64,000 nucleotides of DNA. Source: Roseateles_C aquae. Lineage in GTDB: Bacteria > Pseudomonadota > Gammaproteobacteria > Burkholderiales > Burkholderiaceae_C. Numbering within the stretch: position 1 is the first letter of the stretch; every line of letters begins with the position of its first letter. A model generated the notes under the pieces. The model was not told the DNA's origin and searched no databases. It saw only the letters and a list, made by a program, of their open reading frames with translations. Location: the NCBI RefSeq assembly GCF_032337115.1, contig NZ_JAVXZY010000005.1, positions 248,001 to 312,000 on the forward strand. The letters are read 5' to 3'. The position numbers and the translations under genes are program-made. Shown here piece after piece: positions 43,549 to 54,829 of this stretch.

Positions 43549-46500
43549 TCAAGACCAGCTCTCCCCCAACGCCTGCGCCTGCTGCAGCACCAGCTCCACC
43601 GCCGCGTCCTGCATGTCCGGCGGGTACTTGTACTTGCGCAGGATGCGCTTGACCATCAACCGCAGGCTGGCGCGCACACTCTCGCGCTCGGACCAGTCCA
43701 CGCTCAGGTTCTTGCGCAGGTTTTCGGTCAGCTCATGGGCGATCTTCTTCAGCGTCTCGTCGGTCAGCTCCTTCACGGCCGACTCGTTGTTGGCCAGCGC
43801 GTCATAGAACCGGACCTCGTCGTCGGTCAGGCCCAGGGCCTCGCCGCGTGACGCCGCCTCGCGAAACTTCTTGGCCATCTCGACCAGCTCTTCCATGACC
43901 TGCGCGGTCTCGATCGAGCGGTTCTGGTAGCGGGTGATGACGTTGCCCAGCAGCTCGGAAAACTTCTTCTGCTGCACGACATTGCTGGCGAACTTGGACT
44001 TGATCTCGCCTTCCAGCAGCCGCTCCAGCAGCTCCACCGCCAGATTGCGCTCGGGCAGGTTCTTCACCTGAGCCAGGAACTCGTCGTCGAGCAGGCCGAT
44101 GTTGGGCTTGTCCAGGCCGACCGCATCGAAGATATCCACGACAGCGTCGGACACTACCGCTTGGCTGATGATCTGGCGGATGGCCTGTTCGCGCTGCTCG
44201 TCGGTCTTCTTCTGCTGCGAGATGTCGCGCTTGGTCAGGATCACCTTGACCGCCTGCAGGAAGGCAACTTCCTCGCGCACGGCCTTGGCCTCGTCCAGGG
44301 TGCAGCACAGCGTGAAGGCCTTGCTCATGGCCAGGGCTGCGTCGGCGAAGCGCTTCTTGCCGTCGCGGTTGCCCTCGGTCTTCAGGCCAAGCACATGGTT
44401 GGCTGCACCCGCCAATGTCTTGTGGCCGCCGGTCAGGAAACCGCTCCAGTCGTAGCCGTGCAGCATGGCCCGCAGCACATCCAGCTTCTCGGCCAGCACG
44501 GCATAGGCCTCGTGCGCATCGACAGTCGGCCGGCCGCGGCCCTGGCTGGCCGTGTACTCGCGCATGGCCGCCTTCAGCTCGTTGCCGATGCCGATGTAGT
44601 CGACCACTAATCCGCCCTGTTTGTCCTTGAAGACGCGGTTCACGCGGGCAATCGCCTGCATGAGGTTGTGGCCCTTCATCGGCTTGTCCACGTACATGGT
44701 GTGTACGCAGGGGGCGTCAAAACCAGTGAGCCACATGTCGCGCACGATCACGAGCTTTAGCGGATCGGCCGGGTCTTTGAAACGCTTCTCCAGCCGCTTC
44801 TTGACCTGGCTGCTGTAGATGTGAGGGCGCAGCAATGCCTTGTCGCTGGCCGAGCCGGTCATGATGATCTTGACGGCGCCCTTTTCGGGGTCGAGGTCAT
44901 GCCAGTTGGGCCGGAGCTTGACGATCTCGTCGTAGAGGTGGACGCAGATGTCGCGGCTCATCGCCACGACCATGGCTTTGCCGCGCTGCGCGGCATCGCG
45001 AGCCTCGAAGTGCGTCACCAAGTCGGCCGCCACGCTGGCCACGCGAGGCCCGGCGCCGACGACCTTCTCCAGCGCCGCCCATCGGCTCTTGAGCTTGGCC
45101 TGGGTGCTTTCCTCTTCATCCTCTGCCAGCTCGTCCACCTCGTCATCGATGGTGGGCAGGTCTTCATCCTTCAGGCGCAGCTTGGCCAGGCGCGACTCGT
45201 AGTAGATGGCCACGGTGGCACCATCTTCCTTGGCCTGTTGCATGTCATAGACATGGATGTAGTCGCCGAACACGGCACGCGTGTCGCGGTCGGCCGCTGA
45301 AACCGGCGTGCCGGTGAAGGCGACGAAGGTGGCATGGGGCAGGGCGTCACGCAGATGCTGGGCGTAGCCGACCTGGTACTTGGTCTTGTACGCAGGGGAC
45401 TCAAAATCCCCCGCCGTGTGCGCAGGCTCGGCCCCGTCGGTGGTCAGGGCGCTGGACGCATGCCCGCTGCGGACCTTGACCTCCTTGAGCTTGGCCTCGA
45501 AACCGTACTGCGTGCGGTGGGCTTCGTCGGCAATGACGACGATGTTGCGTCGGTCGGAGAGCATGGGGAACAGGTCCTCATCCTCGCCGGGCATGAACTT
45601 CTGGATCGTCGCGAAGACGATGCCGCCGGAGGGGCGATTGCTCAGCAGCGTCCGCAGCTCCTGCCGCGTGGTCGCCTGCACCGGCTGCTCGCGCAGCAGG
45701 TCCTGAGCGAGGCTGAACACGCCGAACAGCTGGCCGTCCAGGTCATTGCGGTCGGTGATCACGACGATGGTCGGGTTCTCCATCGCCGGCTCTTGCATCA
45801 CCCGGGCAGCAAAGCAGGTCATGGTGATGCTCTTGCCGCTGCCCTGGGTGTGCCACACCACGCCGCCCTTGCCGCGCAGTGCCGCGCTGCTGTCAGGCCG
45901 GGATGCCGCGACCACATGCTCGATGGCCGCTCGCACCGCATGGAACTGGTGATAGCCGGCGATCTTCTTGATCAGCCGCCCGTCGTCCTCGAAGAGCACG
46001 AAGTAGCGCAGGTAGTCCAGCAGCATCGCCGGGGCCAGCGCGCCGCGCACCAGCGTCTCCAGCTCGTTGAACTGGCCCAGCGGGTCCAGGTCCGCGCCGC
46101 TGATCGTGCGCCATTGCTGGAAGCGCTCTTCATCGGCCGACAGCGAACCCATGCGTGCTTCGCTGCCGTCCGAGATGACCAGCACCTCGTTGTACTGGAA
46201 GACGTCGGGGATCTGGGCCTTGTAGGTCTGGATCTGATCGAAGGCCTTCCAGATGTCGGCATGCGTGTCCGCCGGGTTCTTCAGCTCGATCAGCACCAGC
46301 GGCAGGCCGTTGACGAAGAGCACGATATCCGGCCGGCGCGTGTGGTGCGCGCCCTTGATCGTGAACTGGTTGACCGCCCACCATTCGTTGGCGGCCACAT
46401 CGCCCCAGTCGATCAGCCGGACGAAGTCGCCGCGGGTCTCGCCATCCTTCTGGTACTGCACCGGCACGCCGCTGACCAGCAGCTTGTGGAAAGCGCGGTT

Positions 46501-46746
46501 GGCCGAGAGCAGGGCAGGGATGCCGAGATCCAGCACCTGCGCCAGTGCATCGTCGCGGGCGCTGGCCGGGATGCCGGGGTTCAGCTTATGAATCGCATGG
46601 GCCAGCCGGCCGCGCAGGAGTACCTGGCGGTAGTCGCTGCGCTCGGGCGTCGCGCTATCGGGCGCGATGTCGGCACCATGGCGGTGGACGTAGCCCAGCT
46701 CTGCCAGCCAAGACAGGGTGTCGGTTTCGAGTTGGTCTTCGGTCAT
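43549..46746 (-). CDS. hsdR: Type I restriction endonuclease subunit R
   Basis: A 1,065-residue translocase-nuclease. An N-terminal PD-(D/E)xK nuclease carries RRPDIVLFVNGLPLVLIELKNP with the D and E-x-K residues. Two SF2 helicase domains follow, with Walker A HTQGSGKS, the ADEAHRTQYG box and FTGTPV, and a C-terminal helical domain contacts HsdM. It cuts unmodified DNA after translocation. The ATG at 46746 (MTEDQLETD) leaves 19 bases after the preceding gene; an upstream ATG at 46791 would overlap it. It is the last gene of the five-gene operon. Confidence 0.95.
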   Translation of the reverse strand: MTEDQLETDTLSWLAELGYVHRHGADIAPDSATPERSDYRQVLLRGRLAHAIHKLNPGIPASARDDALAQVLDLGIPALLSANRAFHKLLVSGVPVQYQKDGETRGDFVRLIDWGDVAANEWWAVNQFTIKGAHHTRRPDIVLFVNGLPLVLIELKNPADTHADIWKAFDQIQTYKAQIPDVFQYNEVLVISDGSEARMGSLSADEERFQQWRTISGADLDPLGQFNELETLVRGALAPAMLLDYLRYFVLFEDDGRLIKKIAGYHQFHAVRAAIEHVVAASRPDSSAALRGKGGVVWHTQGSGKSITMTCFAARVMQEPAMENPTIVVITDRNDLDGQLFGVFSLAQDLLREQPVQATTRQELRTLLSNRPSGGIVFATIQKFMPGEDEDLFPMLSDRRNIVVIADEAHRTQYGFEAKLKEVKVRSGHASSALTTDGAEPAHTAGDFESPAYKTKYQVGYAQHLRDALPHATFVAFTGTPVSAADRDTRAVFGDYIHVYDMQQAKEDGATVAIYYESRLAKLRLKDEDLPTIDDEVDELAEDEEESTQAKLKSRWAALEKVVGAGPRVASVAADLVTHFEARDAAQRGKAMVVAMSRDICVHLYDEIVKLRPNWHDLDPEKGAVKIIMTGSASDKALLRPHIYSSQVKKRLEKRFKDPADPLKLVIVRDMWLTGFDAPCVHTMYVDKPMKGHNLMQAIARVNRVFKDKQGGLVVDYIGIGNELKAAMREYTASQGRGRPTVDAHEAYAVLAEKLDVLRAMLHGYDWSGFLTGGHKTLAGAANHVLGLKTEGNRDGKKRFADAALAMSKAFTLCCTLDEAKAVREEVAFLQAVKVILTKRDISQQKKTDEQREQAIRQIISQAVVSDAVVDIFDAVGLDKPNIGLLDDEFLAQVKNLPERNLAVELLERLLEGEIKSKFASNVVQQKKFSELLGNVITRYQNRSIETAQVMEELVEMAKKFREAASRGEALGLTDDEVRFYDALANNESAVKELTDETLKKIAHELTENLRKNLSVDWSERESVRASLRLMVKRILRKYKYPPDMQDAAVELVLQQAQALGESWS

Positions 46747-46765
46747 GGGCTTTCTCGTTGCCAGG

Positions 46766-47554
46766 TCAGCTCGGGCTGGCTTCGGCATCAACTGCGGTCG
46801 CTTCTGCGGCGGTAGCGGGCGCGCAGGCGTGCAGCCACACGTTCAGAGCTCTTCCGATATTGACCGTGGCGACGTTGACACGTTCGTACGCTGAACCCAG
46901 AACCTGCTTGGCCGCTTTGGCTGGCCGAGAACCGTCCGGTCGTTGGAACTCATCAAAGCGCACCTCGTACGGTTGGCCCTCGGCTGGCTCCAGCGCCAGA
47001 TTCACAGTGGGACCGCCGTGATGCTTGAGCTGATTAACCAGAGCATTGATTTCAAGAAATTCCGCGCTCTGCCGCAGTAGCTCGAATTCCTCACTCAACG
47101 GCACCAGTCTGGCGTCGGCCTGCTTCGTCTTCTTCAGAAAGTCAGCAATCGAGTGCAGATCGACGCGCCGCTTGAACGGCTCGCTGCCAAGGTTTAGCCC
47201 CAACGCGTAGAACACCACATGGGCCAGGATGTCGCAGGTAGCGTGGATGGCTTGAGCACAGGCGAACAGGTGTGCTTCACACTGGATGAAGAACAAGTTG
47301 CTTTGATCGGACTCCTGTCGACTACCGGGAAGCCCGATCGTCCAAATGTCAGTGCCAGCGGCCAAACGTTCGTCGACATGAGTGCTGACGATGCGTTGGT
47401 ACTCGGCGTAGTGATAGTTCGCGTGGAGCATGCGAACGGTTGATGCGCGGAGCACGGGGCGGATTTTCCAGAGCTGACCGGGCCCCCAACGCGAGTTCAC
47501 CAACCGACGCGTCTCGTCGATGTTCCATTGAGTGCTGGTCGATTCCGCGTTCAT
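46766..47554 (-). CDS. Uncharacterised HEPN-like protein within the hsd operon
   Basis: A 262-residue, mainly helical protein. FFIQCEAHLFACAQAIHATCDILAHVVFYALGL is a long helix pair, and NALVNQLKHHGG near residue 175 ends in a His-rich turn like the R/K-N4-6-H motif of HEPN RNases (inference). It overlaps the hsdS stop by four bases (ATGA) and ends 19 bases before hsdR, so it is co-translated with the restriction system. It may be an accessory effector or an anti-restriction guard. Confidence 0.65.
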   Translation of the reverse strand: MNAESTSTQWNIDETRRLVNSRWGPGQLWKIRPVLRASTVRMLHANYHYAEYQRIVSTHVDERLAAGTDIWTIGLPGSRQESDQSNLFFIQCEAHLFACAQAIHATCDILAHVVFYALGLNLGSEPFKRRVDLHSIADFLKKTKQADARLVPLSEEFELLRQSAEFLEINALVNQLKHHGGPTVNLALEPAEGQPYEVRFDEFQRPDGSRPAKAAKQVLGSAYERVNVATVNIGRALNVWLHACAPATAAEATAVDAEASPS

Positions 47555-48883
47555 TGCAGAGCCGCGATTTCAGTTTCAACGGGCGGCAATCGGAGTTGGC
47601 CAGAGATCAGACGGGGGAGCAGGGATTCTCGAAGGGCTGCGAGCGTCTTTGCTCGCACCTGGTTCGCCGCGATGCACTTCCGCAGCGGGACGACGATTTC
47701 GTCAAAGCGCTTGACAACTGCTACTGGAGGGACGACGAGCGGGATGCCTGCCAGCTTGCCCCTGCTCAGTTCAGTCTGTCCTGTGGTGCCTTCTCCGAAC
47801 TGCTCGATCTGGGGCTGCATGCGCATGAGTGTCAGCCCCAAGAAGTTCCAGCTGAGTCTTTCGTTCGTGCGAACGACTGTGACATGGGAATCGACGATCG
47901 ATGGCTCTTCGAGTTCAACAAGCTGAGCGACGCGCCCCAACGTGCCTACGCCTGTTGAGTTCACGAGAACGTCACCCGGTTGCAGCTCGCGCCCTTCCAC
48001 CTTCCTTTGGGCAGGGTCGTGCCTACGCGCCTTTGTTGAATCGACAGCGAAGTCTCGAACGCATTTCTGGTTTAGGACCAGAACGCCGCCCTTGTCAATG
48101 TACTTGGGTGAGATACCTCGGTTCAGATACGCAGTGCAGTCACCGAGGGTCGCAGTCCTCCAGCCCTTCGGCACCTGCCCTAGCTCCGAGTTCTCGAAGC
48201 CATCGGGGAAGAAAACGGCGATGGCTTCGTCCATACCTTCGGGGGGGCGGCCTTCGCGCTTGGCTCGCACGGGGTCGAAGTCCACGAACCAGGACTTGTA
48301 CAGCGCCTGGGCAATGGCTTCCAGAGTGGCGTTGGCTTCGCGTAGCAGTGTGATGCGGTCATCGAGAGATCCAAGCACCTCGCCGATGGCGCGTTGGGTT
48401 TCAATGCGCGGGTAGCAAATCTTTAACCGCCGCTGCTGTGTCAGGCTGACATAGGGAAAGGTGTCTGTGTTGCCTGCCTCAGCCCAGACCTGCCGCATAA
48501 AGTACGGCGCCTGCATAAAGTAGTACAAGTAGTTGGTGTCAAGAACGTCTGTGCGTTTACTGCGATAAACCGTCACGCCAGGATTCGCGACGAAATCAGG
48601 CGCGCCCGCACCAACTCGTGCAATTCGACCCACCGTAGCGCGGTGAGTAAAGACGATATCGCCCGCCTTCCCCTTACCCTTCCTGATTCGCTTGAGCGCC
48701 GCCTCGTTGATGTGGTCGCATTCACGAAAGTTGACGGTGCCATTCGATAGATCGTCAGGCCGAACGAACGGAGTGCCCTGGTCAACGAACTCAGGCGCAA
48801 GCGGCCGATTCTCCCCATGGTTTCCATCTTCTACCCAGAGCACACCGTCGCTGACGAGTTCGATGACCGACTGGGTCGTGAGC

Positions 48884-48894
<11 letters not shown>
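47551..48894 (-). CDS. hsdS: Type I restriction specificity subunit S
   Basis: A 447-residue DNA-recognition subunit with two target-recognition domains, each followed by a conserved helix: FPYVSLTQQRRLKICYPRIETQRAIGEVLGSLDDRI after the first, and SRGKLAGIPLVVPP plus a C-terminal helix after the second. KSWFVDFDPVRAK in the spacer is typical of the family. The start (MSFELTTQSV) overlaps the hsdM stop by 11 bases. It defines the bipartite target, which cannot be read from sequence. Confidence 0.93.
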
Positions 48895-50452
<1,558 letters not shown>

Positions 50453-50460
50453 GAATGAAT

Positions 50461-51243
50461 TCAGGAAGCGGTAGCGGAGGCCGACGCCGGGGCGGCGGCC
50501 TTGGGTTTGAGGCTGACCCAGTGACCGGAGTTGTTCTCCTGGGCCAGCAGCAGTTCGGGGTAGGCCCGAACCATATCGGACAGTGCGGCGTGGCCGTAGG
50601 CCTTTGGCGAGAAGCCGGGGTCGGTGCGTTTGAGGTACTGGCCCAGCGCGCCTAGCCCGACGCGGCCGTCGGGCGTGTCGGCCACAAGCAGGCTCACGGC
50701 ATTGAGCACGGCCTTGGGGCGCTTCTTGGGCACCGGCTTGGGAGCGGGCGGCGGTGCGGCCTTGGCCGCAGCCGCCGACCCTGCCGGCTCAGCGGGGGGC
50801 TCGGGGGGCAGCCATTCGAAGAACTGGTCGCTGGCGTTGCGCAGCGCATCGGGTGTCTTGGCCTCGCCGACGATGTGCACAGTGGCGCCGCGCTCGCGCA
50901 GCTTGCGGCAGAGGTAGGCGAAATCGGAGTCGCTGGTGACCAGGCAGAAGGTGTCGGCGCGCTGATCGAAGAGGGCTTCGACCGCGTCCAGCGCCAGCGC
51001 AATGTCGGCCGTGTTCTTGCCGGCGGCGTACTGGTACTGCAGGCAGGGCGTGAAGGCCAGGCGCACGAGCGCTTCCTGCCACTTGTTGGCCAGGGTGGCG
51101 TGGTTGCCATAGCCCCGCCGCAGCACCACCCGCCCAAACTGGGCGACGACCCGCAGCGCATATTCCAGAATCTCGGGCGTGGTGTTGTCGCAATCCACCA
51201 GGACCGCCACCCTGGAATCCATACCCGAATCGATTTGTGCCAT
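50461..51243 (-). CDS. NYN-domain ribonuclease with OST-HTH/LOTUS domain
   Basis: A 260-residue protein. The NYN (PIN-like) nuclease covers ~10-150 with acidic residues D17 and D19 in VLVDCDNT, D80 in NTADIALA, and D105/D107 in VTSDSDFAYL. A Pro/Lys-rich linker leads to an OST-HTH domain (~175-250, LGQYLKRTDPGFSPKAYGH), an RNA-binding fold. It is the first gene of the hsd operon, 8 bases before hsdM. NYN-OST-HTH proteins (LabA/MARF1-like) are RNases; the link to restriction is unusual and suggests RNA targeting as a second layer. Confidence 0.9.
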   Translation of the reverse strand: MAQIDSGMDSRVAVLVDCDNTTPEILEYALRVVAQFGRVVLRRGYGNHATLANKWQEALVRLAFTPCLQYQYAAGKNTADIALALDAVEALFDQRADTFCLVTSDSDFAYLCRKLRERGATVHIVGEAKTPDALRNASDQFFEWLPPEPPAEPAGSAAAAKAAPPPAPKPVPKKRPKAVLNAVSLLVADTPDGRVGLGALGQYLKRTDPGFSPKAYGHAALSDMVRAYPELLLAQENNSGHWVSLKPKAAAPASASATAS

Positions 51244-51367
51244 CGAATTCTTCTCCCCTATTTGGGTATCGATGATATTCGGGGTGCGTACGGACTAACT
51301 CAGTGGAAGTTCGATCTGCGGCGGGCGTTTCTACTTACGACGACAGCGCGGCGTCTATGAAGCAACG

Positions 51368-51398
51368 AAGCCCCGTTGAGCACAGCTCAACGGGGCTT
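51368..51398. terminator. Perfect 14-bp hairpin between the hsd operon and the polymerase gene
   Basis: AAGCCCCGTTGAGC-ACA-GCTCAACGGGGCTT. There is no T-run on either strand, so it could be a terminator, a replication structure or a protein-binding site. Confidence 0.5.
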
Positions 51399-51407
51399 GG
51401 TCATGGG

Positions 51408-51447
51408 CACCTGGCTGGGGTTTGGCGTTGCACACCCCAGCCAGGTG
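51408..51447. repeat. Second hairpin directly after the polymerase gene
   Basis: CACCTGGCTGGGG pairs with CCCCAGCCAGGTG over a 14-base loop. It lies 9 bases from the previous hairpin and 16 bases from the polymerase stop. Two strong palindromes in 80 bases, without U-tracts, is unusual. Confidence 0.5.
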
Positions 51448-51462
51448 CTGAACCCATCGGTC

Positions 51463-54400
51463 CTAGACCTCGGCGACCAGGAACCGCTCGACCTCCAGGG
51501 TTGTGAATCGGCCCTTCACCAGCGCCAGGAACCGCTGCACATCGGGCGCGTGCACTGCGACGTTTTCATTGAGCACCGACCGGCCAGCGTTCTTCACATC
51601 GTGGAGCTTCACCGGATAGCCCTGCTCAGTGAGCCAGGTCGCCAGCTCGGCTTGGCTGAGTCCAGGTTCGGCGAGCCCCCAGGCGCGCTTGACGAACGCG
51701 CATAGGAACGTGCGCACGACGATGCGCAGGTACTTGTCCTCGCCGCCGCGCGCATAGACGCGGCCCGTCACCCCGCGCGTGGTGCTGCCGCCTGCCGTCG
51801 CCCGGTCCTTGCCATCGGACTTCGATGACACGATCGACGAGTCCGAGACTGCCTGGTCGACGCGCACGATCCTGCGGTTGCGCAGCCGCAGCATCATCTC
51901 GGCGCGCCAGCGATTCCAGTCGTCCATGGACTTGAGGCAGTTCGTCTGCCGCCACCGATCAAAGATCGTCCGCACCAGTTCGCCCTGCTCGGCCGTGGGC
52001 CAGGGCACAGTGTCGAAGGCCAGATGCTCTACGCCGAAGCCCTCCACCTGGACCATTCGGGCATCGACCGGCATGCGCTTGAAATCGAACTCCAGCGCCA
52101 CCTTCACGTCCTTGGGCTCCTTCTGAAAGTCCCAGTCGTTCTCCAACTGCTGGCGGGCCGAAAAGGGCATGTCGCGCACGAGGACCTGCCCGGGGTAGCG
52201 ATTCAAGGCCAGGCGCACCATGAAGTCGGACTGACCAGCCGGGCTCATCAGCCACTGTCGATGGGCCTCGTCGCCGTCGAGCACGACCTTGTGCCCAGCT
52301 TTGGCGATGACCAAGGGATGGTCGCCATCGGGCAGCGTTGTGAACTGCCCGCGGGTGCGGGCTGCGAAGACCTGCCGGACCTGGTGCTTCAGCTCGATCA
52401 TGGACGTGCCCGGCGCCACCCGGTCAACCAAGGCCTGGTAGCGCCGACACATCTCGCCGCTGAGATCCATCTGCTCTGGCGGCACGTCGATGAGCATGCC
52501 GTCCGTCGTCACCGATATGGCCGTGGCGCTGGCTGGCAGCTTCCACAGGATCTCGCCCACCACGGCACGGATGAAGCCGCATACCAGCGCTGCGATCGCC
52601 GCTTCAGACATTCGCGACGGACCGACCAGGCGACTCTCCATCTCGCGCGGCCCGAACTGCCGCTTGCCCTTGTGGCCCTGGCCGACCTTGCCATAAACGC
52701 CGTTCCCGATCACCTTCATGAACTCGAAGGCGAGTGACTTCCGGCGGAACAGCAGGCGCATCTGCCGCACGTAGATGGCAAAGCTCTCCATAGGCCGATA
52801 GCCCGTGTCACCGTGCGACTCCGGCGGAAAGGCAAGGCCCGGCAGTGCCAACATGCCGCGTGCCGCTTCATCGAGCAGGTCTTGATCAAGGCTAGCAGCG
52901 GTCGCCTTGGCCGACTTCTTCGCGGACTTGGCCGGGGCACGCAAGCGCTGGGCGCTTTCCAGGAAGACGTCAGCGCGCTTCTTCCAGGGAATCACCACCG
53001 CGAACAGGATCTCGATCTCGGCGCCCATCGCAAGGGCCAGCTCGATCTCGGGCGCCGTAGCGATGCTTATCCCCTCCTGCACAAAGTACAGCCCGAAGTC
53101 ACCGACCCGCTGAGGCAGACAGGGGAATCGGGTGCCCGCCGGAAACTTGCACTTCACCTGGGCGAACGCCGCGACGTGGCCGATTAGGTCCTTCACATCC
53201 CGAGTTGTGTAGGCCTTTGAGTAGTCCAGCGACTGCACGTAGGCCAAGCCAGTGACATAGGCCCCAGCCAGATCCGGGTCGTAGAAAGTCCCGACCTTGG
53301 ATGGGCCGAACTGGAAGCACTCATTCCGCCCACCGAGGAAGGCGTCGGAAACGAACGGCTCCAGCCAGCGCCGGATGGGCGTCGGAACCCGCTCACTGAT
53401 CGTGATAGGTCTGTCGTCGCGCGTACCCCAGGCCGTGCGCTTGCGCGTCTCGAAATTCAGCGCGACATCCGGGTGGACACCATCCCGCCGCATGCACTGC
53501 TCGGCCAGCCGAACCGCAATGCCGCTGACCGTCGATGACAGCCCTCGCAGGCCCAGGAACCGGTCGCAGAACCACATCGTCCAGATCGCGTACAGCGCCG
53601 CCAGGCGCGCGTCGTGAACCGCGTATTCACGGAAGCGTGCCGGCTCCTTGCGAGCGAAGCTGAGCATGTCCTCTTTGCTGAAACCCGCCGGCAGCTCGAT
53701 CTTGGGCTCGCCCAGCCACTGCCCGATCTTCTCCAGCGGCGTCCCCGGCGGGGCGATGCGGCTGGTGTCGACGATGCGGACCTTCAGCTGGGTCAGGTCG
53801 ATGCCGTTCTCGACCAGGAAGTGGTACTTGCTCTTGAGTCTGGTCTCACGAGCGAAATTCGCGCTCGGCTTCAGAACGGCTGGCTCGGCCACCGTTGCGA
53901 AGGTGCCGTTCACGCCGTCCAACTGGCCGCGCAGCTCCTTGAAATCAGAGAACGCCGTCAGGTCCGCCCGCGTGAAGTGCCCGGCCAGCAGCACTTCGTG
54001 TGGCCATTCGTCGATGACACCCTCTGCATCCGCTTCGTCCAGCAACTCGGCCAGCGCGTCGGACAGACGAGGACGGTAGCCCTGGCCATCGGGCCCAATC
54101 AGCTCGATCACTTTGACGTGCGTCTTGCCGGTGGGGCCGATCAAGTAAAGCTGGACGCAAATAATCAAATTCCGACCGCGCTTGGAGCGGACCCACTCAG
54201 CATCGAATCCCACGACGACGCGGGGGCCAAGGGCTCGGATGATGCCGCGCCGCCCCTGCCTGTCCAGACCAGCTCGCTTCAAGGCATGCTGCAAGTCTGT
54301 TGGGCCGGCAGGGCGGCCCGCCTGCCGGAGCGTCAGGTAGTCGGCCAGCGCTTGGGCGTCGAGCAGACGCTGATCGGCCATGCCGTCACCGTCGTCCTCC

Positions 54401-54669
54401 CCTCCACCGCCCAGCAAGGCAGCGTTGCCAGGTTCCACCAACTCCTGCCGGATCAAGGCCATGAAGCGGGCATCGAAATGGGACAGCAAGTCCTCGTCGC
54501 CGCGGCTCGGACCGGGCTGGATGGGCTTGCCGATGGCGGCGCGAAGCAAGCCTCCAGTCATCGCACAAGCATCGATGGCGGCGCGGCTTGCTGCGACGCC
54601 CCCAGTTACCGAATCCCGCCCGGGATCGAGGCCTGCCGCGTGCAAGACCTCGTCGGTGTCAAATTGCAT
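51463..54669 (-). CDS. Family B DNA polymerase with proofreading exonuclease (pipolin-like)
   Basis: A 1,068-residue PolB. Exo I is GFDAEW (D156, E158), Exo II GHFTRADL with D236, and Exo III YAVHD (Y349, D353). Pol motif A is DLAGAY with D466, motif B KVIGNGVYG (K652, N656, Y659, G660) matching Kx3NSxYG, and motif C VTTDGM with D723 (the first Asp of DTDS is Thr). A Lys/Ala-rich insertion lies at ~578-592, and ~340 residues follow motif C. GGGGAG precedes the ATG at 54669. It should replicate the element. Protein-primed, RNA-primed and primer-independent modes are all possible; length and motif C set it apart from described piPolBs. Confidence 0.82.
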   Translation of the reverse strand: MQFDTDEVLHAAGLDPGRDSVTGGVAASRAAIDACAMTGGLLRAAIGKPIQPGPSRGDEDLLSHFDARFMALIRQELVEPGNAALLGGGGEDDGDGMADQRLLDAQALADYLTLRQAGRPAGPTDLQHALKRAGLDRQGRRGIIRALGPRVVVGFDAEWVRSKRGRNLIICVQLYLIGPTGKTHVKVIELIGPDGQGYRPRLSDALAELLDEADAEGVIDEWPHEVLLAGHFTRADLTAFSDFKELRGQLDGVNGTFATVAEPAVLKPSANFARETRLKSKYHFLVENGIDLTQLKVRIVDTSRIAPPGTPLEKIGQWLGEPKIELPAGFSKEDMLSFARKEPARFREYAVHDARLAALYAIWTMWFCDRFLGLRGLSSTVSGIAVRLAEQCMRRDGVHPDVALNFETRKRTAWGTRDDRPITISERVPTPIRRWLEPFVSDAFLGGRNECFQFGPSKVGTFYDPDLAGAYVTGLAYVQSLDYSKAYTTRDVKDLIGHVAAFAQVKCKFPAGTRFPCLPQRVGDFGLYFVQEGISIATAPEIELALAMGAEIEILFAVVIPWKKRADVFLESAQRLRAPAKSAKKSAKATAASLDQDLLDEAARGMLALPGLAFPPESHGDTGYRPMESFAIYVRQMRLLFRRKSLAFEFMKVIGNGVYGKVGQGHKGKRQFGPREMESRLVGPSRMSEAAIAALVCGFIRAVVGEILWKLPASATAISVTTDGMLIDVPPEQMDLSGEMCRRYQALVDRVAPGTSMIELKHQVRQVFAARTRGQFTTLPDGDHPLVIAKAGHKVVLDGDEAHRQWLMSPAGQSDFMVRLALNRYPGQVLVRDMPFSARQQLENDWDFQKEPKDVKVALEFDFKRMPVDARMVQVEGFGVEHLAFDTVPWPTAEQGELVRTIFDRWRQTNCLKSMDDWNRWRAEMMLRLRNRRIVRVDQAVSDSSIVSSKSDGKDRATAGGSTTRGVTGRVYARGGEDKYLRIVVRTFLCAFVKRAWGLAEPGLSQAELATWLTEQGYPVKLHDVKNAGRSVLNENVAVHAPDVQRFLALVKGRFTTLEVERFLVAEV

Positions 54670-54734
54670 GTCTTTACTCCCCCATCGGATAAATGACACC
54701 GGCAGCGGCCATCCAGGTCGCCACTGCCGAAGGA

Positions 54735-54764
54735 AGAAAAAAAAGACCGCCATCGAGGCGGTCT
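54735..54764 (-). terminator. Rho-independent terminator before the polymerase gene
   Basis: AGACCGCC/GGCGGTCT stem (54744-54764) followed on the minus strand by eight T. It ends the 132-residue gene transcript, so the polymerase has its own promoter or depends on read-through. Confidence 0.85.
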
Positions 54765-54829
54765 GCTTGGAACTTGCGAGCGAGCGTCCTGGCGCAGCGA
54801 TCAACGCATCACTTCGCCAGGGCCGCGCT

